Shown piece after piece: positions 35,921 to 44,794 of a stretch of 64,000 nt of DNA. Source of the DNA: ENR-C587 sp942493235 (GTDB lineage: Bacteria > Bacteroidota > Ignavibacteria > Kapaibacteriales > UBA2268); assembly GCA_942493235.1 (NCBI GenBank), contig OW818676.1:1054001-1118000 (forward strand), in the 5' to 3' direction. Each line of letters opens with the position of its first letter. Positions within the stretch are counted from its first letter, which is position 1. Position numbers and translations under genes: made by a program. The notes under the pieces were generated by a model. That model ran no database searches, had not been told where the DNA came from, and saw only the letters and a list, made by a program, of their open reading frames with translations.

Positions 35921-37303
35921 TTGGAACACGCAATAAAAGCCATAACAAGTTGTACAAAAGAAATTGAAATAACAGTTGAAAAGCAAGAATTTCAACCTTT
36001 TTACCAAAAAGCTTATTCAGAAGCCGCTCCTAAAATTGAAATTAAAGGTTTTAGAAAAGGTAAAGTCCCCTCAAAGATGATTAATCAAATGTTTGGTCAA
36101 CAAATTCAGCAAGATGCAGAATTAAATTGTGCAAACGAGTTTTTTAATCAAATTACAAAAAATGAGAAAATATTAGTTCTTAGCCGTCCGGCAATTTCTG
36201 ATGTAAAAAATGAAAACGATATTTATACATTTGTTATATCTTTTGAGACTATGCCCGAGTTTGAACTCGGCGATTATAGGTCTATTACAATAAAAGAGCC
36301 TATATATAAAGTTAAAGATGAAGATATCGAGCATGAATTAATGCACATCAGTTATAATAGCGGTAAAGAAAAACCCGCCGATACAGTTACCGGCGATAAT
36401 TTCTATGTAACTTTACAATACCTTGGTAACGAAAATGCTCCTGCACCGGAGTTAACTAAAGACGAAGATAAAAACCCAAGTGTACAGAAAGTATTCTTGC
36501 ACGACCATCATTTGCCAAAAGATTTCGCCGGCACTTTCCTTAATACGAAAGTTGGCGATATGGTTAAATATAAAGAAGCTCCCGAATTGCCTGAAATTAC
36601 CTACTTAGTTAAAGAAATCAGTGAAATGATACCTTATGAATTCACCGCAGAAAATATTAAACTTCTAACTAAAGATAAATTAGATAATTTAGATGACTTT
36701 AGGCAAGAAATCGGCTTCAAAATTCAAGAAGTGTATGATAACAAAAGTCGCGAAATGATGGAAGAATCTTTAATCGACCAATTAGTAGCTATGCACAATG
36801 TTGAAATTCCTAATGAATTCTATCAGACTTCATTACATAAATATACTGTTGACTTCTATAAACAAAATAGTAAATTAGATGTTACCGACCAGATGTTTAC
36901 TGAAAACTATGAATTCTTCAATAAATCATTCTATGAGCCGGTCAGCAAAATAGTTAAATGGTCATTTATTAGCGAAAAGATTTCTACTAAAGAGAAAATT
37001 GAGGTTGAAGACCAAGATGTAGATGAATTTATCGATATGTTCGTAGCTCAAAATCCTACATTTGACAATCCTCAGATTCGCACTATGCTAAAAGAAAATG
37101 ATAAGGTAAAAGAAGATGTTTACAGAAAGAAACTTATCGACCTGTTAATGGATTTTGCCTCAACCGAAGCTATTGATTATAACGAATATATTGAAGAATT
37201 AAGGCTTAAACAAATTGCCAACGTCGATAATAATATTTCCAAAGACGTTGCCGAAATTGACGCTGATACTGCCGAAGTTGTCGATACTAAAGAAGAAAAA
37301 TAA
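35921..37303 (+). CDS. tig: Trigger factor (ribosome-associated chaperone)
   Basis: Trigger factor binds the ribosome exit tunnel and shields new chains. The 460-residue protein contains the ribosome-binding signature region KIEIKGFRKGKVPSKMINQM, a diverged middle domain and a helical C-terminal domain, ending in an acidic tail. An in-frame ATG upstream lies inside the tRNA, so I chose the TTG at 35921, which has GAGGA five bases before it and gives the family's normal N-terminus (LEHAIKAIT...). The central domain lacks an obvious FKBP motif, as in many Bacteroidota homologues. Confidence 0.88.
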   Translation: MEHAIKAITSCTKEIEITVEKQEFQPFYQKAYSEAAPKIEIKGFRKGKVPSKMINQMFGQQIQQDAELNCANEFFNQITKNEKILVLSRPAISDVKNENDIYTFVISFETMPEFELGDYRSITIKEPIYKVKDEDIEHELMHISYNSGKEKPADTVTGDNFYVTLQYLGNENAPAPELTKDEDKNPSVQKVFLHDHHLPKDFAGTFLNTKVGDMVKYKEAPELPEITYLVKEISEMIPYEFTAENIKLLTKDKLDNLDDFRQEIGFKIQEVYDNKSREMMEESLIDQLVAMHNVEIPNEFYQTSLHKYTVDFYKQNSKLDVTDQMFTENYEFFNKSFYEPVSKIVKWSFISEKISTKEKIEVEDQDVDEFIDMFVAQNPTFDNPQIRTMLKENDKVKEDVYRKKLIDLLMDFASTEAIDYNEYIEELRLKQIANVDNNISKDVAEIDADTAEVVDTKEEK

Positions 37304-37324
37304 ATCCTAAATAAAGTTTTATTT

Positions 37325-37357
37325 AAAAGACCTCGTGCGTATGCTCGAGGTTTTTTG
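37325..37357 (+). terminator. Intrinsic terminator of tig
   Basis: ACCTCG and CGAGGT form a stem around TGCGTATGCT with a preceding A-run and six T residues after it, 22 bases beyond the stop. Confidence 0.8.
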
Positions 37358-37435
37358 TTATAAAGGTTACTTATCAAATAAATAATCTCATTTCCTGATA
37401 GAATTCTTGCATTTCAGTACACTTAGTTACATCTT

Positions 37436-37480
37436 TAAAGCCATGTGTTGTTGTCAAATTAATTCCTTCAAATAGAAAAT
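37436..37480 (+). repeat. Short dispersed repeat (GTTG-TGTCAAATTAATT type)
   Basis: TAAAGCCATGTGTTGTTGTC followed by AAATTAATTCCTTCAAATAG resembles segments at 40222-40275, 43672-43735, 60925-60990 and 61028-61088. It is degenerate and non-coding. Confidence 0.5.
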
Positions 37481-37561
37481 TTTATTACAATCTGCATTAA
37501 TACTATTTTTAAAGTTAATCGTCTATGTTTAATTATAATTTTAAATAATGATGGAGTAAAA

Positions 37562-40042
37562 TTGTTTATTAAGGACTATAATAAGACAGCAATCATATAT
37601 AATGATATTGAAATCAGTTATAAAGAAGTGATTTCGTATATCAATGATTATATAGAAGTGCTCGGCAATAATAGCTATGATAAAATTGCAATTTTAGCCG
37701 AAAATCGCACCGAATGGATTTACGCATTTTATGCAGGATGGGCTCTGGGTTCTATAATGGTGCCGATAGACCATTCCTCTAATGCCGAAGAAATCGAATA
37801 TATACTAAATGACTGTACTCCCGAGCTGATTGTATATACAAACAAGACTGCCGAGAATTATAAAAGTGCCAAAGAGAACATAAACTATAAAATTATCGGA
37901 ATCAATTTAGACGAACTAATAACTGACAATAAAAGAACAGATTCTAATATTAATAAGTTTAGCAATATTGGTCAAGACCTTAAAAAAACTGCTTTGATTA
38001 TTTATACTTCCGGAACTACCGGTTCATCAAAGGGAGTAATGCTATCGTTTGAGAATTTAATGTCTAACATTGTTGCCGTAGTGGACGATGTGCAGATATT
38101 CAAATCGGAAGACAAAGTGATGGCACTACTGCCGTTTCATCATATTTTACCGCTTATGGGTACAATAATTTTAGTACTATATTCCGGTGGAGCTATTGTG
38201 TTTTCGCCAAGTATGTCCGGCGAAGATATGGTGAAAACTCTTAAAAACCATCATATCAGCATTATGATAGGTGTGCCAAGACTGTACGATTTAATCCGCA
38301 AAGCTATTATGGACCAATTGAATAAAAAGGCTGTAGCAAGATTATTATATAAAATTGCAAAATCAGTCAATTCGCTTAAATTTTCCCGAATAGTATTCAG
38401 CTCCGTGCATAAAAAGTTTGGCGGTAATTTGAAATACTTAGTAAGTGGTGGTGCAGCATTAGACCCCATTACCGGAACTGATATGAATGTATTAGGTTTT
38501 GAAATTCTTGAGGGCTATGGAATGACCGAAGCCGCCCCGATGATTAGTTTTACACGTCCGGGTGACGTAATAGTCGGCTCTCCCGGTCTGCCCCTGCCGT
38601 GCAATATAGTCAAAGTAGTAGAAGAAGAAATCCGTGTGCAGGGTCCGAATGTGATGCAGGGCTATTATAATAAACCCGAAGAGACAAAAGAAGTATTGGT
38701 TGATGGCTGGCTGCGAACCGGCGATAAAGGCTATGCCGATGAGAAAGGGCATTTATTTATCACCGGAAGGTTTAAAGAGCTAATAATATTATCCAATGGT
38801 AAAAATGTAAATCCTGTAGAAATCGAACAGAAAATATCTGCATATTCAGAGGGGCTGCTGCAAGAATTTGCTGTGTTTGAAAGAAATAATTTACTGAGTA
38901 TTGTAATTGTACCCGATTATAAAAAAGCAAAAGAACTAAATATTAATGATATTAATAATATAAATAATTACATCAGAGATAATATAATTGCTAAATATAA
39001 TCATGCGGCTCAATCGTATAAAAAAATCAGCTCGGTATTCTTTACTGATACAGAACTGCCTAAAACCCGTATGAGTAAAATAAAACGCTATATGCTTAAT
39101 GATTTAGTACTTGATAATAATTTAAAAGCAAAAACAGAAGAGCCACAAACCGAAGAATTTGCTATAATGAAGGATTATTTCAAATCCAGAATCAATAAAG
39201 AAATCTCTATATTAGACAATTTAGAAATGGATTTAGGGTTAGATTCGCTTGAGAAAATTACTCTCTGTGTCTTTGTTAATACATCTTTCGGCGTTAAACT
39301 ACGTGAAGAAGAGCTACTAAATTACCCTACAATAAATGATTTAATGAATTATATAGCTGAAAATAAAACAAAAGCTGAGATTGAGCAAATCAATTGGGGA
39401 GATATTTTTAAGCAGAAGATGAACATGAAATTGCCCAAAGCATGGCTTACTCAATTATTATTAAAGCACTCGGCAAGAATATTTTTAAGCCTGTATTTCA
39501 GAACTAAAGCTAAAGGAGTAGAGAATCTGCCTGCCGGACCGATGATATTAGCTCCGAACCATCAGAGCTATTTAGACGGGCTGTTTGTAACAGCATTTAT
39601 GAAAGACTCTACCTTACGTAAAACTTATTTCTATGCAAAACAGAAGCATGTTAAAAATTTTTTTTTGAAATTTATGGCGAATACAAATAATGTAATAGTA
39701 ATGGACATGAATAAAGATTTGAAATTATCATTACAGAAAATGGCTGAAGTACTGAAACGCGGCAAGAATATTATTATATTTCCCGAAGGTACGCGTTCAT
39801 ATACAGGGGCATTAGGCGATTTTAAAAAGACTTTTGCAATATTAAGCAGAGAATTGAATGTGCCGATAGTACCAATAGCTATTGACGGCTCAATCAATGC
39901 ACTCCCAAGGGGTAGCGTATTCCCGCGTCCATTCAAGAAAGTAACAATTGAGTATTTCAAGCCTGTCTATCCGGAAGAAACTCATACATATGATACTCTT
40001 GCCGAGAAAATCAAGGACATTATATCTGAAAAGATAAAATAA
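37562..40042 (+). CDS. Fused AMP-dependent acyl ligase, acyl carrier domain and PlsC-type acyltransferase
   Basis: This 826-residue protein joins three activities. Residues 1-520 are an AMP-binding acyl-CoA/ACP synthetase with IIYTSGTTGSSKGVML (147-161), YGMTE (319-323), WLRTGDKG (383-390) and a C-terminal Lys in KTRMSKIKRY. Residues about 530-605 are a carrier domain with DLGLDSLE, where Ser562 would take phosphopantetheine. Residues about 640-826 are a PlsC acyltransferase with NHQSYLD (His667, Asp672) and FPEGTRS (740-746). The order suggests a fatty acid is activated, loaded on the built-in carrier and passed to a lysolipid, similar in logic to E. coli Aas. The start is TTG. It is transcribed alone. 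Confidence 0.9.
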   Translation: MFIKDYNKTAIIYNDIEISYKEVISYINDYIEVLGNNSYDKIAILAENRTEWIYAFYAGWALGSIMVPIDHSSNAEEIEYILNDCTPELIVYTNKTAENYKSAKENINYKIIGINLDELITDNKRTDSNINKFSNIGQDLKKTALIIYTSGTTGSSKGVMLSFENLMSNIVAVVDDVQIFKSEDKVMALLPFHHILPLMGTIILVLYSGGAIVFSPSMSGEDMVKTLKNHHISIMIGVPRLYDLIRKAIMDQLNKKAVARLLYKIAKSVNSLKFSRIVFSSVHKKFGGNLKYLVSGGAALDPITGTDMNVLGFEILEGYGMTEAAPMISFTRPGDVIVGSPGLPLPCNIVKVVEEEIRVQGPNVMQGYYNKPEETKEVLVDGWLRTGDKGYADEKGHLFITGRFKELIILSNGKNVNPVEIEQKISAYSEGLLQEFAVFERNNLLSIVIVPDYKKAKELNINDINNINNYIRDNIIAKYNHAAQSYKKISSVFFTDTELPKTRMSKIKRYMLNDLVLDNNLKAKTEEPQTEEFAIMKDYFKSRINKEISILDNLEMDLGLDSLEKITLCVFVNTSFGVKLREEELLNYPTINDLMNYIAENKTKAEIEQINWGDIFKQKMNMKLPKAWLTQLLLKHSARIFLSLYFRTKAKGVENLPAGPMILAPNHQSYLDGLFVTAFMKDSTLRKTYFYAKQKHVKNFFLKFMANTNNVIVMDMNKDLKLSLQKMAEVLKRGKNIIIFPEGTRSYTGALGDFKKTFAILSRELNVPIVPIAIDGSINALPRGSVFPRPFKKVTIEYFKPVYPEETHTYDTLAEKIKDIISEKIK

Positions 40043-40436
40043 ACTATTGATTGGATATTAAAACCCGACGGTTAATCGCCGTCGGGTTGATGATGAGGTG
40101 AATTAATTCGTGCATGGCAAAAGTCAAATCCTACTTTTTCTACAGCCTCTGAAGAGTGGGGATACAAGCATTGTTAGAAAATCTAATTAGAGTAAAAACA
40201 GATATCAAACGTTTTTACGCAGTCTCTAAAACCCAAAGTTGATGCCAAATTAATTATTTCATTTAGTAAATGATAGTTAATTGCACACACAAAGTAGCTG
40301 GGTGCCCTAATAATGTAGCAAAAATTCAAAAAAATATTTACGGTCTTTAATAAATTTGATTGGTATATTTGTAACATATTATAAAGATGTCCGTCTTATT
40401 ATAAAAAGTAGGAATTAATTGACAGGAGTAATTGTT
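40043..40436. other. Gap with small repeats before the lipoprotein gene
   Basis: There is no gene. It contains a GC-rich hairpin (40062-40088), a CTCT-GA-AGAG hairpin (about 40145) and a short dispersed repeat (about 40222-40275). A TATATTTG (about 40365-40372) could be the -7 element for the next gene. Confidence 0.5.
40062..40088. repeat. Perfect GC-rich hairpin
   Basis: AACCCGACGG-TTAATCG-CCGTCGGGTT forms a perfect 10-bp stem 19 bases after the acyl-ligase stop. A near copy is at 799-822. It may act as a terminator but lacks a T-run. Confidence 0.65.
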
Positions 40437-42017
40437 ATGAGAAAATTTAATAAATATTTAGCCGGTGTAGCAGCCTTATTATTGATGTCAGCATGCACAT
40501 CGATGAATAATGGTGGCAATGACGACAGTTTCGGGTGGAATAATAATCCTGAACCGCCGGATAGAGATATTGAGTATTCTTCGGAATATTCCAACGCCAA
40601 TACTGAGGTTCAGCCCGAATGGCAGAACAATTTAGAGCGGGAGGGCGATTTTTATTCTTCTTATTCGTCGTATAACACCGTTGCACCGGAAATTAGATAC
40701 GTACCCGTAGTAGTACCTTGGTACTCAGCTTATAATTACTATTATTATGAGCCGGTTTACTATTATTCAGGATTCCATATTTCTTGGTCATGGGGGAGCC
40801 GTCATTACAGACCTTATAATCACTATTCTTATTATCACCCGCAATATTATCCCCGAGATTGGCATGACCAGTGGTACTGCCCTTGGTATCATAATAATCC
40901 TTATTATGGCTCAAGCTGGGGACATCACCATGGTCATAATACCAGAGATAATTATAATAACTATGATGACTATTCAAATGATGATAATAATCACAATAGT
41001 AGCGGTTTCGGCGAACGACCTTTCGGTACAAATCGAGGTTGGAAAGAAGGCTCCGGCTCTTCAGCTCCTGCTTCTACTACTTCAAGGTCTGACAGACCTA
41101 ACGATAACTCCGGTACAGGCTCGAATACCGGTACAGGCAGAAGCTCAAGAGCGATAGATAATAAATCAGATACTCATAATAATTTTGATGATAATAATTC
41201 TACAATTAAAGTAGGAACATCTACTAATACTAATGTAATAGGTAAGGGTGGTAAAGCTAATAAGGATTCAGAAATAAACATCAAAGCAACTGATGATCTT
41301 AAAAATAAACAGAATAATTCTACAATTAAAGTAGGAACATCTACTAATACAAATGTAATAGGTAAGGGCGGTAAAGCTAATAAGGATTCGGAAATAAACA
41401 TCAAAGCAACTGATGATCTTAAAAATAAACAGAATAATTCTACAATTAAAGTAGGAAATAATTCTCCTATCACTACCGGTAAAAAGGTTGATAATGGTGC
41501 TATAAAAGCCGACGATACTAAACTTAATAAGAACAATAATTCTTCGAGCCCAAGTTCCATTTTTACAGGTACAAAGAAATCAAATGTTCCGGTATCCGGT
41601 ACTTCAAACTCCGAAATTAAAGTTACTAATTCCAACAACTCTTCTAATTCTAAAAATAGTAACATATTTAAAGCTAATGATACAAAGGTTGAGAGCAAAG
41701 CCATCGGTAATTCGGGCAAAAGCAGCTCTGAATCAAATACAATCAGAACCGGTGCATTTGGCAATTCTAAAAATGAACAAGCACCGAATAGAAGTGTTGA
41801 GTCTAAACCAAATTCCAGCTCAAATGTGCCAAATAGAAGTATTGAATCAAGACCAAGAGAAAACACTCCGAGCAGAACTGTTGAGTCAAAACCGCAGAAT
41901 ACGTCTCCAGCACCAAAAGCGGAGTCTAAACCTGCACCAAAAGCAGAGTCTAAACCTGCTCCAAAGAGCGAATCGAAGCCTTCGACTAACGAGAGAAGTA
42001 ACAGAGGCGGCAAATAG
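40437..42017 (+). CDS. Low-complexity lipoprotein with recent internal duplication
   Basis: This 526-residue protein has a lipoprotein signal (LLLMSAC, Cys20). A Tyr/His/Trp-rich region (about 70-185: repeated YYYY, HH and WY words) and a Ser/Asn/Thr-rich repeat region follow. Residues 253-292 and 293-332 are identical 40-residue repeats (NNSTIKVG to KNKQ), with a third start at 333-340. The C-terminus is built of APKAESKP repeats. I do not recognise a function; it is probably surface-exposed or periplasmic. I chose the ATG with AGGAG eight bases upstream over an in-frame TTG. A FadL-like gene follows 48 bp downstream. Confidence 0.75.
   Translation: MRKFNKYLAGVAALLLMSACTSMNNGGNDDSFGWNNNPEPPDRDIEYSSEYSNANTEVQPEWQNNLEREGDFYSSYSSYNTVAPEIRYVPVVVPWYSAYNYYYYEPVYYYSGFHISWSWGSRHYRPYNHYSYYHPQYYPRDWHDQWYCPWYHNNPYYGSSWGHHHGHNTRDNYNNYDDYSNDDNNHNSSGFGERPFGTNRGWKEGSGSSAPASTTSRSDRPNDNSGTGSNTGTGRSSRAIDNKSDTHNNFDDNNSTIKVGTSTNTNVIGKGGKANKDSEINIKATDDLKNKQNNSTIKVGTSTNTNVIGKGGKANKDSEINIKATDDLKNKQNNSTIKVGNNSPITTGKKVDNGAIKADDTKLNKNNNSSSPSSIFTGTKKSNVPVSGTSNSEIKVTNSNNSSNSKNSNIFKANDTKVESKAIGNSGKSSSESNTIRTGAFGNSKNEQAPNRSVESKPNSSSNVPNRSIESRPRENTPSRTVESKPQNTSPAPKAESKPAPKAESKPAPKSESKPSTNERSNRGGK
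41193..41456 (+). repeat. 120-bp tandem duplication inside the lipoprotein gene
   Basis: Units 41193-41312 and 41313-41432 differ at three bases, all silent (ACT/ACA, GGT/GGC, TCA/TCG). A third partial unit continues to 41456. The period is an exact multiple of three, so the frame is kept. Confidence 0.95.
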
Positions 42018-42065
42018 TAATATTAGATATTAGTATGAGTATATTGATAATAAAGCGAGTAAATT

Positions 42066-43526
42066 ATGAAAGTATCGAATAAAATAAAAAGTCTATTTAT
42101 TGGTTTGGCTGTGATAGCAATAGTGCCAAGTGCGAAAGCTCAATATATAGAAGATGCCGTTAGATTTTCAAATTCCAACGGCTATCCTACAGCCAGAACT
42201 GCGGGGCTTGGTATATCATATATTGGTTTAGTTGATGATTTCGGAGCAATTTATTATAATCCCGCCGGGCTGGCTCTAATCCCTAAAACAGAAATCACAG
42301 CCGGATTAGATTTTTTAGTAAATAGTACTGTTAGCAAAGATTTTAATATAAATACAAAATTCCGCTCTAACGATGAAAATCTAAACAATCTTGGTATTGT
42401 ATCTCCATTTTCATTCGGAGATAATCAAGATAAACGCGGAGCCATTGCAATTGGTTATTTTAAAGAAAGTAACTATACTCAAGATATTAAAAGCGACTGG
42501 TTTAATCCGAATAGTAGCTATGCAGCTTCATTAGATCCGGCTGTCGCTTACCACGTTTGGCTGTCAAGAAATAGTATATCTAAAACTAACCCAATAGACA
42601 GTATGCAGCAGCATAACGAAATATATCAGAGTGGCGGAATGCACAATTTTACCGGTGCTGTTGCTTTCGATATAAATAAAAATGTATCACTTGGCTTTTC
42701 AATTGTTGGAAAATGGGGTACTTATGACTATACGAGAGAAATAACCGAAACAGATACTTACAATGCTCAATCAATTAGAGACGATGCCAATTATGCAACT
42801 ACTGACCTAAATGAATTAACTGCAAAGGAAAGTCTAACTCAGAAAATTCATGGCATCAGCGGCTCAGTTGGCTTACTTGGCAAGATTGGCAATAATATAA
42901 GGTTAAGTATTGCTGTTAAATTTCCTACATATTTCGAAATAGATGAAACTTCAAAATTGCAAGTCGGTACTAAATTTGATGATGGTTATAAACCAAATGA
43001 CTATATCAGCCCTGATATTAATATATCATATAAAATACGTACTCCGTTTGTCTATAACGGTGGTATATCCTTCTATGCTAATGGCTTGACATTCTCTGCC
43101 GGTTTAGAATACAAAGACGCATCTCAATTGGAATATACAGATGTATCTCTTGGTGATGATGCTACAAGTAATAATACGGCTACTACTTACAGAGATAATC
43201 TTAATCAATTAATTACTTCTGAAATTGTAGGTCAGGTAACATGGGGTTTCGGTGCCGAATATAATTTACCGCTTCTTCCATTAGCCGTAAGAGCAAGTTA
43301 TACTTCGACTACATCACCTTACGCATTAGATGTAAGCGGAGCGAATAAAACTACATTGGCTCTTGGTGCCGGATATAGCATTTCAAAGGGTGTACGATTA
43401 GACTTCGTAATGATGTTTGGCGATTACACTGAATTCCGTACTAATTACGGTTCGGATATCAGCTCTCGTTATACTGTCAATATTAAACCGACAAATATCG
43501 GATTAAATCTTACTATGAGAATATAG
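42066..43526 (+). CDS. FadL/OmpP1-like outer-membrane protein
   Basis: This 486-residue protein has a signal peptide (about 1-25, SAKAQ) and the N-terminal signature TARTAGLGISYIGLVDDFGA followed by IYYNPAGLALI, shared by FadL-type channels and PorV-like barrels. Strand-rich sequence continues to a C-terminal GLNLTMRI. FadL-type proteins move hydrophobic compounds across the outer membrane, and the size fits this group better than PorV (about 350). The nearby acyl ligase-acyltransferase fusion, two genes upstream, would suit fatty-acid import, but that link is inference. A strong terminator follows. Confidence 0.78.
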   Translation: MKVSNKIKSLFIGLAVIAIVPSAKAQYIEDAVRFSNSNGYPTARTAGLGISYIGLVDDFGAIYYNPAGLALIPKTEITAGLDFLVNSTVSKDFNINTKFRSNDENLNNLGIVSPFSFGDNQDKRGAIAIGYFKESNYTQDIKSDWFNPNSSYAASLDPAVAYHVWLSRNSISKTNPIDSMQQHNEIYQSGGMHNFTGAVAFDINKNVSLGFSIVGKWGTYDYTREITETDTYNAQSIRDDANYATTDLNELTAKESLTQKIHGISGSVGLLGKIGNNIRLSIAVKFPTYFEIDETSKLQVGTKFDDGYKPNDYISPDINISYKIRTPFVYNGGISFYANGLTFSAGLEYKDASQLEYTDVSLGDDATSNNTATTYRDNLNQLITSEIVGQVTWGFGAEYNLPLLPLAVRASYTSTTSPYALDVSGANKTTLALGAGYSISKGVRLDFVMMFGDYTEFRTNYGSDISSRYTVNIKPTNIGLNLTMRI

Positions 43527-43552
43527 AATTAATGCTATAATTCTTTTGTTTT

Positions 43553-43586
43553 AAAAATGGTTGCCTAAGATGGCAACCATTTTTTT
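43553..43586 (+). terminator. Strong intrinsic terminator
   Basis: AAAAATGGTTGCC and GGCAACCATTTTTT form a 9-10-bp stem around TAAGAT, followed by a T-run, 26 bases after the FadL-like stop. Confidence 0.92.
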
Positions 43587-43671
43587 AAGATACCCGATAT
43601 TTTACAGATAAAGGCTTTTACAAAAGTGAATTATACAATTATCTATACGATTCGTACATATTAAATCTCAA

Positions 43672-43735
43672 TACCCCGTGGATAAAGCCTTGTGTTAATG
43701 TCAAATAAATTATTTCAAATAGGAAATGATATAAT
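43672..43735 (+). repeat. Short dispersed repeat (GTTAATGTCAAATAAATT type)
   Basis: CCCCGTGGATAAAGCC, then TTGTGTTAATGTCAAATAAA and TTATTTCAAATAGGAAATGA. Relatives occur at 37436, 40222, 60925 and 61028. A TAAATTTG (43787-43794) beyond it could be the -7 box of the next gene. Confidence 0.55.
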
Positions 43736-43818
43736 ATAAAAAACTGCCTATATAAATTTCAATTATGTAAATTCGGATAAGTTTTGTAAATTTGTTTTTT
43801 TAAAATGAAAGATGTTAT

Positions 43819-44331
43819 ATGAATAAATATATTATTGCAATTATACTTTTAGTATCCGCATTTTTAATATCATGCTATGAAGATGAGCCGGAGTATGTAA
43901 CTCGTTTAGTTGAAAGAGAAGACTTGAATTTGACTCCCGGTCTTACTTGGTTTCAAGCAAAAGTTGAATCCTATAATTGCGAACCTGATATATTAGTTCA
44001 ATTGAAATCAGGATATAATAAAGATAAACATCATTTTATATTTTTTGCATCTCCTTCATGTTCGTGCGATTCTTTGCAGTTAGCGTCTCCATATATTATG
44101 AGAGTATTAGACCAAATCGGTGTTGATTCTCTAAACTATGAGTTCTATGTTATGGAAAATGAAACAAAAGACCATCCCTATAAAGAAATAATCACGTTAA
44201 AGAGAATGCCGTCAATATTTTTGAAAATCAACGGAATTCCTGTGTATTCTATTAATGATACAATGCAGCTAAATCCTAATGGGCGTTCATTTGAACAGAT
44301 AGTGCTTGATGCTATAAATATGTATCAATAG
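43819..44331 (+). CDS. Thioredoxin-fold-like lipoprotein with a CSC motif
   Basis: This is a 170-residue lipoprotein (LISC, Cys19). The segment HHFIFFASPSCSCDSL (Cys81, Cys83) resembles the strand and active-site loop of a thioredoxin fold but with CxC instead of CxxC. A later KRMPSIFLKINGIPVYSI looks like the cis-proline loop (Pro131) and following strands. A redox or copper/thiol role is possible, but I do not recognise a family. The EVE-domain gene follows after 51 bp on the same strand, with no obvious functional tie. Confidence 0.6.
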   Translation: MNKYIIAIILLVSAFLISCYEDEPEYVTRLVEREDLNLTPGLTWFQAKVESYNCEPDILVQLKSGYNKDKHHFIFFASPSCSCDSLQLASPYIMRVLDQIGVDSLNYEFYVMENETKDHPYKEIITLKRMPSIFLKINGIPVYSINDTMQLNPNGRSFEQIVLDAINMYQ

Positions 44332-44382
44332 TCTTAATTTTAACTATTTCAACTTAGTATTATATAACTATAAAAATAAAAT

Positions 44383-44781
44383 ATGAATTACTGGCTTTTA
44401 AAATCCGACCCTAAAAGCTACGGTTGGTATGATTTAGTTAAAGATGGATATACCGACTGGGACGGTGTACGTAATTATCAAGCCCGAAACAATCTCAAAT
44501 TGATGAAAGGCGATGATTTAGCTTTGATTTATCACTCAGTTGACGAAAAAATAGTAATTGGAATTGCGAAAATTACTAAAGAGTATTTCCCTGATGCCAA
44601 AGATGATTCTTGGGTAGCCGTTGGGATAGCTCCGTTTAAAGAATTAGAAAATCCGGTCAGCTTGGAATTAATAAAAAACACTGAAGAACTGAAAAACATG
44701 GCTCTGATAAAACAGGCCAGACTGTCCGTTATGCCGTTAAGTCATGCTGAATATCTTAAAATTATTGAATTATCTAAATAA
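44383..44781 (+). CDS. EVE-domain protein
   Basis: This 132-residue protein is one EVE domain: MNYWLLKSDPKSYGWYDLVK, DWDGVRNYQARNNLKLMKGD, LALIYHSVDEKIVIGIAKI, and LIKQARLSVMPLSHAEYLKI. EVE domains bind modified bases in DNA or RNA and turn up in housekeeping and defence contexts. Here it stands alone, without restriction or defence partners, so a housekeeping RNA or modified-base reader role is more likely. It is 13 bp upstream of the glycosyltransferase gene. Confidence 0.93.
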   Translation: MNYWLLKSDPKSYGWYDLVKDGYTDWDGVRNYQARNNLKLMKGDDLALIYHSVDEKIVIGIAKITKEYFPDAKDDSWVAVGIAPFKELENPVSLELIKNTEELKNMALIKQARLSVMPLSHAEYLKIIELSK

Positions 44782-44794
44782 TAATATTATTAAA

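Noticed and set aside
41174..42013. 279-codon frame opposite the low-complexity lipoprotein gene
   Set aside because: Its Leu/Phe-rich translation mirrors the Ser/Asn/Lys repeats of the sense gene; no start signal, and the sense protein has a lipobox and ribosome site.
44383..44781. EVE-domain gene as part of a defence island
   Set aside because: No restriction, methylation or other defence genes adjoin it; neighbours are a lipoprotein and a glycosyltransferase.
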